A stretch of 64,000 bases of DNA from Microbacterium natoriense (GTDB taxonomy: Bacteria; Actinomycetota; Actinomycetes; Actinomycetales; Microbacteriaceae), in NCBI RefSeq assembly GCF_030816295.1, contig NZ_JAUSXV010000001.1:3658001-3722000 (forward strand). The letters run 5' to 3'. Each line of letters opens with the position of its first letter. Position 1 is the stretch's first letter. The notes below the pieces were generated by a model, which saw nothing but the letters and a program-made list of their open reading frames with translations, searched no databases and was not told the origin of the DNA. Made by a program: the position numbers and the translations under genes. Below are positions 26,785 through 34,167 of the stretch, piece by piece.

Positions 26785-28380
26785 ATGACCCAGTACGAGA
26801 ACGACATCGACGCGATCCAGACGCTGAAGGACGCGAACGGCTCTGCATGGCGAGCCATCGACCCCGAGTCGGTCGCGCGGATGCGGGCGCAGAACCGCTT
26901 CCGGACAGGACTCGAGATCGCGCAGTACACGGCCGACATCATGCGCCGCGACATGGACGACTACGACGCCGACTCCTCTGTCTACACCCAGTCGCTCGGG
27001 GTGTGGCACGGCTTCATCGGGCAGCAGAAGCTCATCTCGATCAAGAAGCACCTGAAGTCGACGAACAAGCGCTACCTGTACCTCTCCGGCTGGATGGTCG
27101 CGGCGCTGCGCTCCGAGTTCGGCCCGCTCCCCGACCAGTCGATGCACGAGAAGACGGCCGTCCCCGCCCTGATCGAAGAGCTCTACACGTTCCTCCGCCA
27201 GGCCGACGCACGCGAGCTCGACCTGCTGTTCACGCAGCTCGATGCGGCTCGTGCGAGCGGCGATGAGACCGCGATCGAGTTCATCCAGTCGCAGATCGAC
27301 AACTACGAGACCCATGTGGTGCCGATCATCGCCGACATCGACGCAGGCTTCGGCAATCCCGAGGCGACGTACCTCCTCGCCAAGAAGATGATCGAGGCCG
27401 GCGCGTGCGCGATCCAGATCGAGAACCAGGTCTCCGATGAGAAGCAGTGCGGCCACCAGGACGGCAAGGTCACGGTGCCGCACGAGGACTTCATCGCCAA
27501 GCTCAACGCGGTCCGCTACGCGTTCCTCGAGCTCGGCATCGACAACGGCGTCATCGTCGCCCGCACCGACTCGCTCGGCGCCGGTCTCACCCAGAAGCTC
27601 GCGGTCACCCGTGAACCCGGCGATCTCGGCGATCAGTACAACTCGTTCCTCGACGTCGAGGAGATCTCGGAGGCGGAGCTCGGCAACGGCGACGTGGTCA
27701 TCAAGCGCGACGGTGCGCTGCTGCGGCCGAGGCGCCTGGCCAGCAACCTGTACCAGTTCCGCCCGGGGACCGGTGAGGAGCGCGTGGTCCTCGACTGCAT
27801 CACGTCGCTGCGCAACGGCGCCGATCTGCTGTGGATCGAGACCGAGAAGCCGCACGTCGAGCAGATCGCGGGCATGGTCGACGCGATCCGCGAGGAGATC
27901 CCGAACGCGAAGCTGGTCTACAACAACAGCCCGTCGTTCAACTGGACGTTGAATTTCCGTCAGCAGGTGTACGACCTGCTCGCGGAGCAGGGTGAGGAAG
28001 TCTCGGCGTACGACCGCGACAAGCTGATGAGCGTCGAGTACGACGACACGGAGCTCGCGCGGCTCGCCGACGAGAAGATCCGCACGTTCCAGCGCGACGG
28101 ATCGGCCCGCGCGGGGATCTTCCACCACCTCATCACGCTCCCGACGTACCACACGGCTGCACTGTCGACGGATGACCTCGCGAAGGGCTACTTCGGCGAC
28201 GAGGGGATGCTCGCCTACGTCAAGGGAGTCCAGCGCCGTGAGATCCGCGGCGGGATCGCGACGGTCAAGCACCAGAACATGGCCGGAACCGACATCGGCG
28301 ACAACCACAAGGAGTACTTCGCCGGTGACGCCGCTCTCAAGGCGGGCGGCCAGCACAACACGATGAACCAGTTCAACTGA
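26785..28380 (+). CDS. aceA: Isocitrate lyase (531-residue, Pseudomonas-type)
   Basis: Cleaves isocitrate to glyoxylate and succinate. At 531 residues it matches the longer Pseudomonas-type enzyme, not the about 430-residue E. coli or Corynebacterium form. The catalytic motif is KQCGH (residues 220-224, Cys 222) where the short type has KKCGH. The metal-binding DIDAGFGN and the C-terminal NMAGTDIGDNHKEYF are present. Co-transcribed with aceB; a strong terminator follows. Confidence 0.97.
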   Translation: MTQYENDIDAIQTLKDANGSAWRAIDPESVARMRAQNRFRTGLEIAQYTADIMRRDMDDYDADSSVYTQSLGVWHGFIGQQKLISIKKHLKSTNKRYLYLSGWMVAALRSEFGPLPDQSMHEKTAVPALIEELYTFLRQADARELDLLFTQLDAARASGDETAIEFIQSQIDNYETHVVPIIADIDAGFGNPEATYLLAKKMIEAGACAIQIENQVSDEKQCGHQDGKVTVPHEDFIAKLNAVRYAFLELGIDNGVIVARTDSLGAGLTQKLAVTREPGDLGDQYNSFLDVEEISEAELGNGDVVIKRDGALLRPRRLASNLYQFRPGTGEERVVLDCITSLRNGADLLWIETEKPHVEQIAGMVDAIREEIPNAKLVYNNSPSFNWTLNFRQQVYDLLAEQGEEVSAYDRDKLMSVEYDDTELARLADEKIRTFQRDGSARAGIFHHLITLPTYHTAALSTDDLAKGYFGDEGMLAYVKGVQRREIRGGIATVKHQNMAGTDIGDNHKEYFAGDAALKAGGQHNTMNQFN

Positions 28381-28410
28381 CGCCCCCGGCGAACCCAGCC
28401 GGTCCCCGCG

Positions 28411-28440
28411 AGCCCCTCGCCCCACCAGGGCGAGGGGCTT
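28411..28440 (+). terminator. Rho-independent terminator after aceA
   Basis: Arms AGCCCCTCGCCC (28411-28422) and GGGCGAGGGGCT (28428-28439), 5-base loop, followed by TTCGTC. It ends aceB-aceA 30 bases past the aceA stop. Confidence 0.88.
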
Positions 28441-28497
28441 CGTCATGCCTGTGGATAACTCCTGCGGGCCGTCGACGGCCGCACGTACTCTGCTGGC

Positions 28498-28854
28498 ATG
28501 ACCGATATCGTCGCTCCCCGGGAGACCAGGAGCATCCGCCGCACCGTCGGCATCGTGCTCCTGATCGTCGCCGCTCTGACGACGGTCCCCGCTGCCGTCG
28601 CCGGTATCGCCGAGGCTACGCTGATCCCCGACAGGGCGCCGCCCGAGGCGTTCCTGCTGCCGGGGCTCGCGGCGTGGCTGATGACGTACACGTGGTGGTT
28701 CCACGCGGCGCTGATCGTGATCGGCATGATCCTCGTGTTCGAGGCGCCGCGAAGAGCCTGGGCCGCGCTCCTCGGCGTCGCAGTCTCGGTCAGCTGGGTC
28801 GTGGCGATGGTGTTCCTGATCACCTCCGGCATGCTGTTCCCGCAGGGGGCATAG
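28498..28854 (+). CDS. Small membrane protein, function unknown
   Basis: 118 residues with about three hydrophobic segments (roughly 16-38, 58-80 and 88-112) and a Trp-rich centre (AAWLMTYTWWFHAAL). I do not recognise the family. ATG 28498 has GCTGGC upstream, not a strong ribosome-binding site. It is followed after 9 bases by another small gene and is probably co-transcribed with it. No functional clue from neighbours. Confidence 0.68.
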   Translation: MTDIVAPRETRSIRRTVGIVLLIVAALTTVPAAVAGIAEATLIPDRAPPEAFLLPGLAAWLMTYTWWFHAALIVIGMILVFEAPRRAWAALLGVAVSVSWVVAMVFLITSGMLFPQGA

Positions 28855-28863
28855 CCTGGAGGC

Positions 28864-29295
28864 ATGAGCGACGTCTGGGCCGGGATCGCCGGCGAGTTCC
28901 TCCACCTCTATCCGCGCGGATGCCGGATCCTCGCGGTCGCGGGAGCGGATGCCGCTCGCTCCCGTCGCGCCGCGGACGACCTCGCCGAGGCGCTGCGCGC
29001 CGCGGGTCAGGAGGTGCGGCGCGTGCACAGCGCCGACCGAGACGAGCAGGCTCTGCGCGACGACGTGGTCTCGCCGTTCCGCGCCGCGCAGGAGCCCGCG
29101 GTGCTCGTCGTCTCGGGCCCTGGCATCCTGCTCGGCGCCACCGCTCGCGGAATGTGGAACTTCGCCGTGTGGCAGCTCGAGGGTGATGAGCCGCCGCACA
29201 CGGTCGCCGATGCGATCGTGGACATGACAGACCCCGACGCCCCGACGCGTCGCTTCGCGGACTACTGCGCGGCGCCTGCGGCCTGGGGCGCCTGA
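28864..29295 (+). CDS. Hypothetical protein
   Basis: A 143-residue soluble alpha/beta protein. The fold pattern (CRILAVAGADAARSRRAADD at the front, later PAVLVVSGPGILLG and a Trp-rich MWNFAVWQLEGDEPP) recalls a uridine-kinase-like domain, but no Walker A is present, so kinase activity is not supported. It starts 9 bases after the membrane protein and ends 1 base before the convergent regulator stop. ATG 28864 follows TGGAGG (28857-28862) closely. Confidence 0.65.
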   Translation: MSDVWAGIAGEFLHLYPRGCRILAVAGADAARSRRAADDLAEALRAAGQEVRRVHSADRDEQALRDDVVSPFRAAQEPAVLVVSGPGILLGATARGMWNFAVWQLEGDEPPHTVADAIVDMTDPDAPTRRFADYCAAPAAWGA

Positions 29296-29296
29296 C

Positions 29297-29806
29297 TCAG
29301 CGGAACGACGCCGCGACTGAGCCCCGGTGGTAGTCGAACACGATGCTCGTGCGCGTCGAGGCGACGCTCGACTGCGCCGACAGGTGCTCGAGAACGAACT
29401 CGCGCATCTCCGAGGAGTCGGCCACCGCGATGTGGAGCAGGAAGTCGTCGTCGCCGCCGAGGAAGAACAGCTGGATCACCTGCGGCAGCACGCGTACCCG
29501 CTCGGCGAACTCGACGATGCTCTCGCGTCGCCCGCTCGGGCGCAGTGTCACGCCGATGACCGCTTGGAGGCCGGCGCCCAGCATCCGCTCGTCCACGCTC
29601 GCGTGGAACCCGGTGATGACGCCCCGCTCGAGAAGCGATCGCAGGCGCGCGTGGGCGGTCGACGGAGCGACGCCCAGGGTGCCCGCGAGCTCGGCATTGG
29701 TCATGCGACCGTCAGCCGCGAGCAGACTCACGATCCGGGCGTCGATCGGGTCGAGCGCGGGGGCTCGCAGAGTATTCGGTCCGGGGGCTTGCGAAGGCAT
29801 CTCCAT
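29297..29806 (-). CDS. Lrp/AsnC-family regulator (AldR-like)
   Basis: 169 residues with an N-terminal winged helix (DARIVSLLAADGRMTNAELA and GVAPSTAHARLRSLLERGVI) and a C-terminal RAM amino-acid-binding domain. It is divergent from alanine dehydrogenase, the arrangement of mycobacterial AldR, which controls ald in response to alanine. ATG 29806 or the internal ATG at 29800 may be used. Function as an alanine-responsive regulator is inferred from context. Confidence 0.87.
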   Translation of the reverse strand: MEMPSQAPGPNTLRAPALDPIDARIVSLLAADGRMTNAELAGTLGVAPSTAHARLRSLLERGVITGFHASVDERMLGAGLQAVIGVTLRPSGRRESIVEFAERVRVLPQVIQLFFLGGDDDFLLHIAVADSSEMREFVLEHLSAQSSVASTRTSIVFDYHRGSVAASFR

Positions 29807-29812
29807 CCGAAC

Positions 29813-29846
29813 GATTATTCAGGATTCGACCGCCGGGCGAATAGTC
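29813..29846. promoter_or_regulatory. Candidate Lrp-type operator upstream of ald
   Basis: GATTATTC (29813-29820) and GAATAGTC (29839-29846) form an inverted repeat, 7 of 8 bases matching, 18 bases apart, in the divergent gap. It suits a dimeric Lrp/AsnC site; binding is not shown. Confidence 0.5.
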
Positions 29847-29916
29847 TTCAGCGAATCTTCCCGTGAGCCGACGTTTCTGCGATCCTGACTTCACCGCCAT
29901 CATCTCAGGAGGATCG

Positions 29917-31008
29917 ATGAAGATCGCCGTGCCCACCGAGGTCAAGAACAACGAGAACCGCGTCGCGCTCACCCCCGCCGGCGCCGACCGCCTCGTACAC
30001 GAGGGGCATCGCGTGCTCGTGCAGTCGGGCGCAGGGCTCGGCTCCGGCATCGCCGATGACGACTATCACGCCGTCGGCGCGGAGATCGTCGCCACCGCCG
30101 ACGAGGTCTGGCACGATGCCGAGCTCCTCATCAAAGTCAAGGAGCCGATCGCTCAGGAGTACGGCTTCCTGCGCCCTGATCTCACGCTCTTCACGTACCT
30201 TCACCTGGCCGCCGACCGCGCCCTCACGACCGCGCTCGTCGAGGCCGGCACCACGGCCGTCGCCTACGAGACCGTGCAGCTGCCCGACCGCAGCCTCCCG
30301 CTGCTGGTGCCGATGAGCGAGATCGCCGGCCGCCTCTCCGTCACGATGGGCTCGTATTCCCTGCTGCGCTCGAACGGCGGCCGCGGCATGCTGCTCGGCG
30401 GCATCGCGGGCGCCCCGCGTGCGAAGACCGTCGTGATCGGCGGCGGCGTCGCGGGCGAGCACGCCGCGGCGAACGCTCTCGGTCTCGGCGCGCAGGTCAC
30501 CGTCATCGACATCTCGCTGCCGCGCCTGCGCGAGCTCGAGCACCGCTACGGCGGCGCTCTGCAGACCCGGATGTCCAGCCGATACGACATCGCGGAGGAG
30601 CTCGCCACGGCCGACCTCGTGATCGGCTCGGTGCTGATCCCCGGTGCTGCGGCCCCCAAGCTGGTCACCGACGCCATGGTCGCCGCGATGAAGCCGGGGT
30701 CTGTGCTGGTCGACATCGCGATCGACCAGGGCGGATGCTTCGAAGGCTCCCGTCCGACCACGCACGACGATCCGACCTTCGCCGTCCACGACTCGATCTA
30801 CTACTGCGTCGCGAACATGCCGGGCGCGGTGCCCGCGACCGCGACGAGGGCGCTCACCAACGCGACGATCCCCTACGTGTCGGCGATCGCCGGCAAGGGC
30901 TGGGAGCGCGCAGCATCCGACGATCCGGCCCTTGCGAAGGGCCTGAACGTCCACGGCGGCCGCGTCGTGCTCGAGGCTGTCGCCCGGGCGCACGGCCTCG
31001 CCGCCTGA
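29917..31008 (+). CDS. ald: Alanine dehydrogenase
   Basis: A 363-residue NAD-dependent L-alanine dehydrogenase interconverting alanine with pyruvate plus ammonia. It starts MKIAVPTEVKNNENRVALTP. The substrate-binding region (FTYLHLAAD), the nucleotide fold (VVIGGGVAGEHAA) and VDIAIDQGGCFE are present. ATG 29917 has a perfect AGGAGG at 29907-29912. The frame is open upstream without family sequence. Divergent from an Lrp-type regulator, and just before nitrate genes. Confidence 0.95.
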   Translation: MKIAVPTEVKNNENRVALTPAGADRLVHEGHRVLVQSGAGLGSGIADDDYHAVGAEIVATADEVWHDAELLIKVKEPIAQEYGFLRPDLTLFTYLHLAADRALTTALVEAGTTAVAYETVQLPDRSLPLLVPMSEIAGRLSVTMGSYSLLRSNGGRGMLLGGIAGAPRAKTVVIGGGVAGEHAAANALGLGAQVTVIDISLPRLRELEHRYGGALQTRMSSRYDIAEELATADLVIGSVLIPGAAAPKLVTDAMVAAMKPGSVLVDIAIDQGGCFEGSRPTTHDDPTFAVHDSIYYCVANMPGAVPATATRALTNATIPYVSAIAGKGWERAASDDPALAKGLNVHGGRVVLEAVARAHGLAA

Positions 31009-31057
31009 GGACTGCGTCACGCTCGCGGCGACGGCCGTGCCCGAGATCGGATGCTTC

Positions 31058-31073
31058 GTTACAGCCGTGTTTC
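31058..31073. promoter_or_regulatory. GlnR-box-like site upstream of the nitrate genes
   Basis: GTTAC-N6-GTTTC on the plus strand, read on the minus strand as GAAAC-N6-GTAAC. These are the two half-sites and 6-base spacing of actinobacterial GlnR boxes. A weaker second pair, GTGAC-N6-GTAAA, is at 31114-31129. Position 142 bases before the NarK-type gene start suits nitrogen control; binding is inferred. Confidence 0.55.
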
Positions 31074-31214
31074 GTCTTTCTCTTGCGCGGCGCGTCGCCG
31101 CGGTGATGGAGATGTGACGCCCCCGTAAAGTCCCTGCCGCACGCCCGGAACACCTCCCCCCTAGCGTGGCCGATACGCGAACCAGCGTGAAGCGCCACCC
31201 TACGGAGGTCTGCC

Positions 31215-32609
31215 ATGGCAACATCCACCGACACCCTGCGCACGATCGATGCGGCATCCGGGGCCCTCGCCGAGCGCCCCGGCCGCTGGCTCGACGGCTG
31301 GAACGCCGAGAACGGCGAGCAGTGGGAGTCGCAGGGCCGCGCGATCGCGAAGCGGAACCTGGGCTGGTCGATCTTCGCCGAGTTCCTCGGCTTCGTGATC
31401 TGGCAGCTGTGGAGCGTCGTCGTCGTCATGCTCCCCGCCGCCGGATTCGCCCTCACCAGCGGCGAGCAGTTCTGGCTCATCTCGCTGCCGACACTCGTCG
31501 GCGCGACTCTGCGCATCCCCTACACCTTCGCGGTGGCCCGCTTCGGCGGCCGGAACTGGACGATCGTCTCCGCCGGCCTCCTGCTCATCCCCGCCGTCCT
31601 GCTGGGCATCGTCGTCCAGCATCCGGAACTCCCCTTCGGCGTCCTGCTCCTGGTCGCCGCGCTCGGCGGAGTCGGCGGAGGCAACTTCGCAAGCTCCATG
31701 GCGAACATCACCTACTTCTTCCCGCAGAAGGAGAAGGGCTGGGCGCTCGGCTTGAACGCGGCCGGCGGCAACCTCGGCGCCGCTGTCGCGCAGTTCACGG
31801 TGCCGATCGTCGTCACTCTCGGGGCTGCGGGCACGCTGAACCTCAGCCTCGCCGGCTGGTTGTGGGTGCCGCTGATCCTGCTCGCGATGTGGGGCGCGTG
31901 GCGGTTCATGAACAACCTCTCGACGGCGAAGACCGACTTCGCGGGGGTCGCTGCGGCCCTCCGAGAGAAGCACCTGTGGATCATGGCGTTCCTCTACATC
32001 GGCACCTTCGGCTCGTTCATCGGGTTCGCCGGAGTCTTTCCGAAGCTGATCGCCGACCAGTTCCCCGAGTTCTCCACACTCTCGATCGGCACCGCGAGCG
32101 TCGGGCTGGCGTTCCTCGGCGCGCTGACCGGATCGCTGGCCCGCCCCTACGGCGGTCGGCTCGCCGATCGCATCGGCGGCGCCCGGATGACGATCGCCGC
32201 GTTCACGTTGATGATCGCCGCGACGGTCGCGGTGATCCTCACTCTCCCACTGCACAACTTCTGGCTCTTCCTCGGCCTGTTCCTGCTGCTGTTCATGGCG
32301 ACGGGCATCGGCAACGGCGCGACGTACCGCATGATCCCCTCGATCTTCGCCGCCCGGGGCGCGGCACAGGCTGGTACCGAGCACGCGGTGTCCACTCAGC
32401 GCCAGGGTGCGGCCGCCGTCGGGATCATCTCGGCTGTCGGCGCATACGGCGGATTCCTCATCCCGCAGGTGCTGAACGCATCGCAGGCCACCACCGGCCG
32501 GTACGACTCCGCGTTCTGGGGCTTCGTGGTCGCTTACGCCGCGATGGCAGCGGTCACCGCCGTGATCTATCTCGTGCCGCGGGCGTCGCTCGACCGCCGG
32601 ATCGTCTGA
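31215..32609 (+). CDS. narK: Nitrate/nitrite transporter (NarK-type, MFS)
   Basis: 464 residues with about 12 transmembrane helices. A nitrate-porter signature, GGNFASSMANITYFFP followed by KGWALGLNAAGGNLG, marks the NarK/NasA group of the major facilitator superfamily. It moves nitrate in or nitrite out across the membrane. TACGGAGG (about 31200-31207) is the ribosome-binding site. The next two genes form the nitrate reductase, with gaps of 4 bases and then an overlap, so the three are one operon behind the GlnR-like site. Confidence 0.93.
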   Translation: MATSTDTLRTIDAASGALAERPGRWLDGWNAENGEQWESQGRAIAKRNLGWSIFAEFLGFVIWQLWSVVVVMLPAAGFALTSGEQFWLISLPTLVGATLRIPYTFAVARFGGRNWTIVSAGLLLIPAVLLGIVVQHPELPFGVLLLVAALGGVGGGNFASSMANITYFFPQKEKGWALGLNAAGGNLGAAVAQFTVPIVVTLGAAGTLNLSLAGWLWVPLILLAMWGAWRFMNNLSTAKTDFAGVAAALREKHLWIMAFLYIGTFGSFIGFAGVFPKLIADQFPEFSTLSIGTASVGLAFLGALTGSLARPYGGRLADRIGGARMTIAAFTLMIAATVAVILTLPLHNFWLFLGLFLLLFMATGIGNGATYRMIPSIFAARGAAQAGTEHAVSTQRQGAAAVGIISAVGAYGGFLIPQVLNASQATTGRYDSAFWGFVVAYAAMAAVTAVIYLVPRASLDRRIV

Positions 32610-32613
32610 GGGC

Positions 32614-34167
32614 GTGCGCGTGTCGCCGCACAGAATCGTGCTGATCGGATTCGGGCCGGTCGGCGCACGGTTCGCGGAGGAACTGCTGCCCGCGGTCGAA
32701 GACGGCCGAGTGGACCTCACGATCGTCGGCGCCGAGTCGCACGATCCCTACAACCGGATCATGATCGCGGAGTACGCCGCGGGTGAGATCGAGCGCGAGT
32801 CGCTCACGACCGCGGTCGCCGCCGACTTCACCGCGGCCGGTGCCTCGGTGCTGCGCGGTCGACGGGTGACGCTGATCGACCGCGAGGCATCCGTCGTCGT
32901 GCTCGACGACGGATGCCGACTCCCCTACGACCGCGTCGTGCTCGCCACCGGCGCCAGGGCGAATCTCCCCGCGCTGGACGGGATCGACCGCCTCGGACCC
33001 GACGCCTCCGGGCTCGATCACGCGCTCACCGAGGGCGTGTGCGCCGTGCGCAGCCTGGAGGACGCGGAGCGTGTCAAAAAGGTCGTGGATGCCGGGGGCC
33101 GCGTCGTGATCCTCGGCGCCGGTGTGCTCGGGATCGAGTTCGCGCTGCTGCTGGCCGCAGCCGGTGCGATCCCCCGGCTCGCCCACTTCGGACCGATCCC
33201 GATGCCTCGGCAGCTAGACCGGGGCGCCGCCCACGTGCTCGCGGGATCCCTCGATCACGCGGGGGTCACGGTCGTCCCGCACATGCGCGCGGAGGGCGTC
33301 GTCGTCCGCGAGGTCGACGGCATCCGCTCGTTCCGAGCTCTCGTCTCCAGCGACGGCAAGCGCATCGAGGGCGACCTGCTGGTGCTCTCCTGCGGTGTGC
33401 AGGCGCGCACTGAACTCGCGGTCGACGCCGGTCTCCGGGTCGCTCGGGGTGTTCTCGTCGACGACCGGCTGCGCAGCTGGACCGACCCTCGGGTCCACGC
33501 CATCGGCGACGTCGCGCACCTCGCCGACCCGATCGTCCACGCGCATGAGCGCGAGGTTCCCGGTGGCCCCTCCGGGCTGATCGGTCCCGGCTGGCGCCAG
33601 GCGGACTGGCTGGCTGCGGCGATCGTCGCCGAGCTGGGGGGTCTGGAGGTCGAGCCGTTCGCCGAAGAGGTGCCCGGGGTCGTGCTCGTGAAGGCGAGCC
33701 AGGTCGATCTCGTGTCAGCCGGCGATGTGCAGGCCGACCCCTTCGCGCCGACGCCGGTGGGTGAGAAGCCACGCGAGGTCGCGCTGTGGGCCGATCCGCA
33801 GCACGGCACCTACGTGAAGATGACGACGACCGACGGTGTGCTCGACGGCTTCGTGGCGGTGGGGATGCCGCGGGCCGCCGCCGAGCTGGCCGTGCTGTAC
33901 CAGCGACGAGGCGAGCTTCCGAGCGACCGATCACTGCTGCTGCGGCTCGATGCGGCCGAGGCGGCCCTTCCCGTGCCTCTGGGACGCGAAGCCACGGTCT
34001 GCATGTGCAACGCCGTCACGGCCGGCCAGATCGAGGACGCGGTGACCGAGCACTCCTGCACGAGCGTGGAGGACGTCGGCAGGTGCACCCGGGCGGGTAC
34101 CGGATGCGGTGGTTGCCGTGCGCGGATCGCAGATATGCTGACCGCTCTGGAGGTCGCCCCCGCATGA
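32614..34167 (+). CDS. Assimilatory nitrate reductase electron-transfer subunit (FAD and [2Fe-2S])
   Basis: A 517-residue NasB-like protein. An N-terminal FAD-binding fold (GFGPVG near residue 12) and a second dinucleotide fold (ILGAGVLGIEFA) form a pyridine-nucleotide disulfide oxidoreductase module, as in NirB. The C-terminus is a BFD-like [2Fe-2S] domain with CMCNAVT and CTRAGTGCGGC. It passes electrons from NAD(P)H to the reductase. The GTG start at 32614 follows the NarK stop by 4 bases; GTG 32620 is an alternative. Its stop overlaps the next start by 4 bases (ATGA). Confidence 0.88.
   Translation: MRVSPHRIVLIGFGPVGARFAEELLPAVEDGRVDLTIVGAESHDPYNRIMIAEYAAGEIERESLTTAVAADFTAAGASVLRGRRVTLIDREASVVVLDDGCRLPYDRVVLATGARANLPALDGIDRLGPDASGLDHALTEGVCAVRSLEDAERVKKVVDAGGRVVILGAGVLGIEFALLLAAAGAIPRLAHFGPIPMPRQLDRGAAHVLAGSLDHAGVTVVPHMRAEGVVVREVDGIRSFRALVSSDGKRIEGDLLVLSCGVQARTELAVDAGLRVARGVLVDDRLRSWTDPRVHAIGDVAHLADPIVHAHEREVPGGPSGLIGPGWRQADWLAAAIVAELGGLEVEPFAEEVPGVVLVKASQVDLVSAGDVQADPFAPTPVGEKPREVALWADPQHGTYVKMTTTDGVLDGFVAVGMPRAAAELAVLYQRRGELPSDRSLLLRLDAAEAALPVPLGREATVCMCNAVTAGQIEDAVTEHSCTSVEDVGRCTRAGTGCGGCRARIADMLTALEVAPA

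Noticed and set aside
28864..29295. Uridine kinase call for the 143-residue hypothetical.
   Set aside because: No Walker A P-loop; overall outline alone is not enough.
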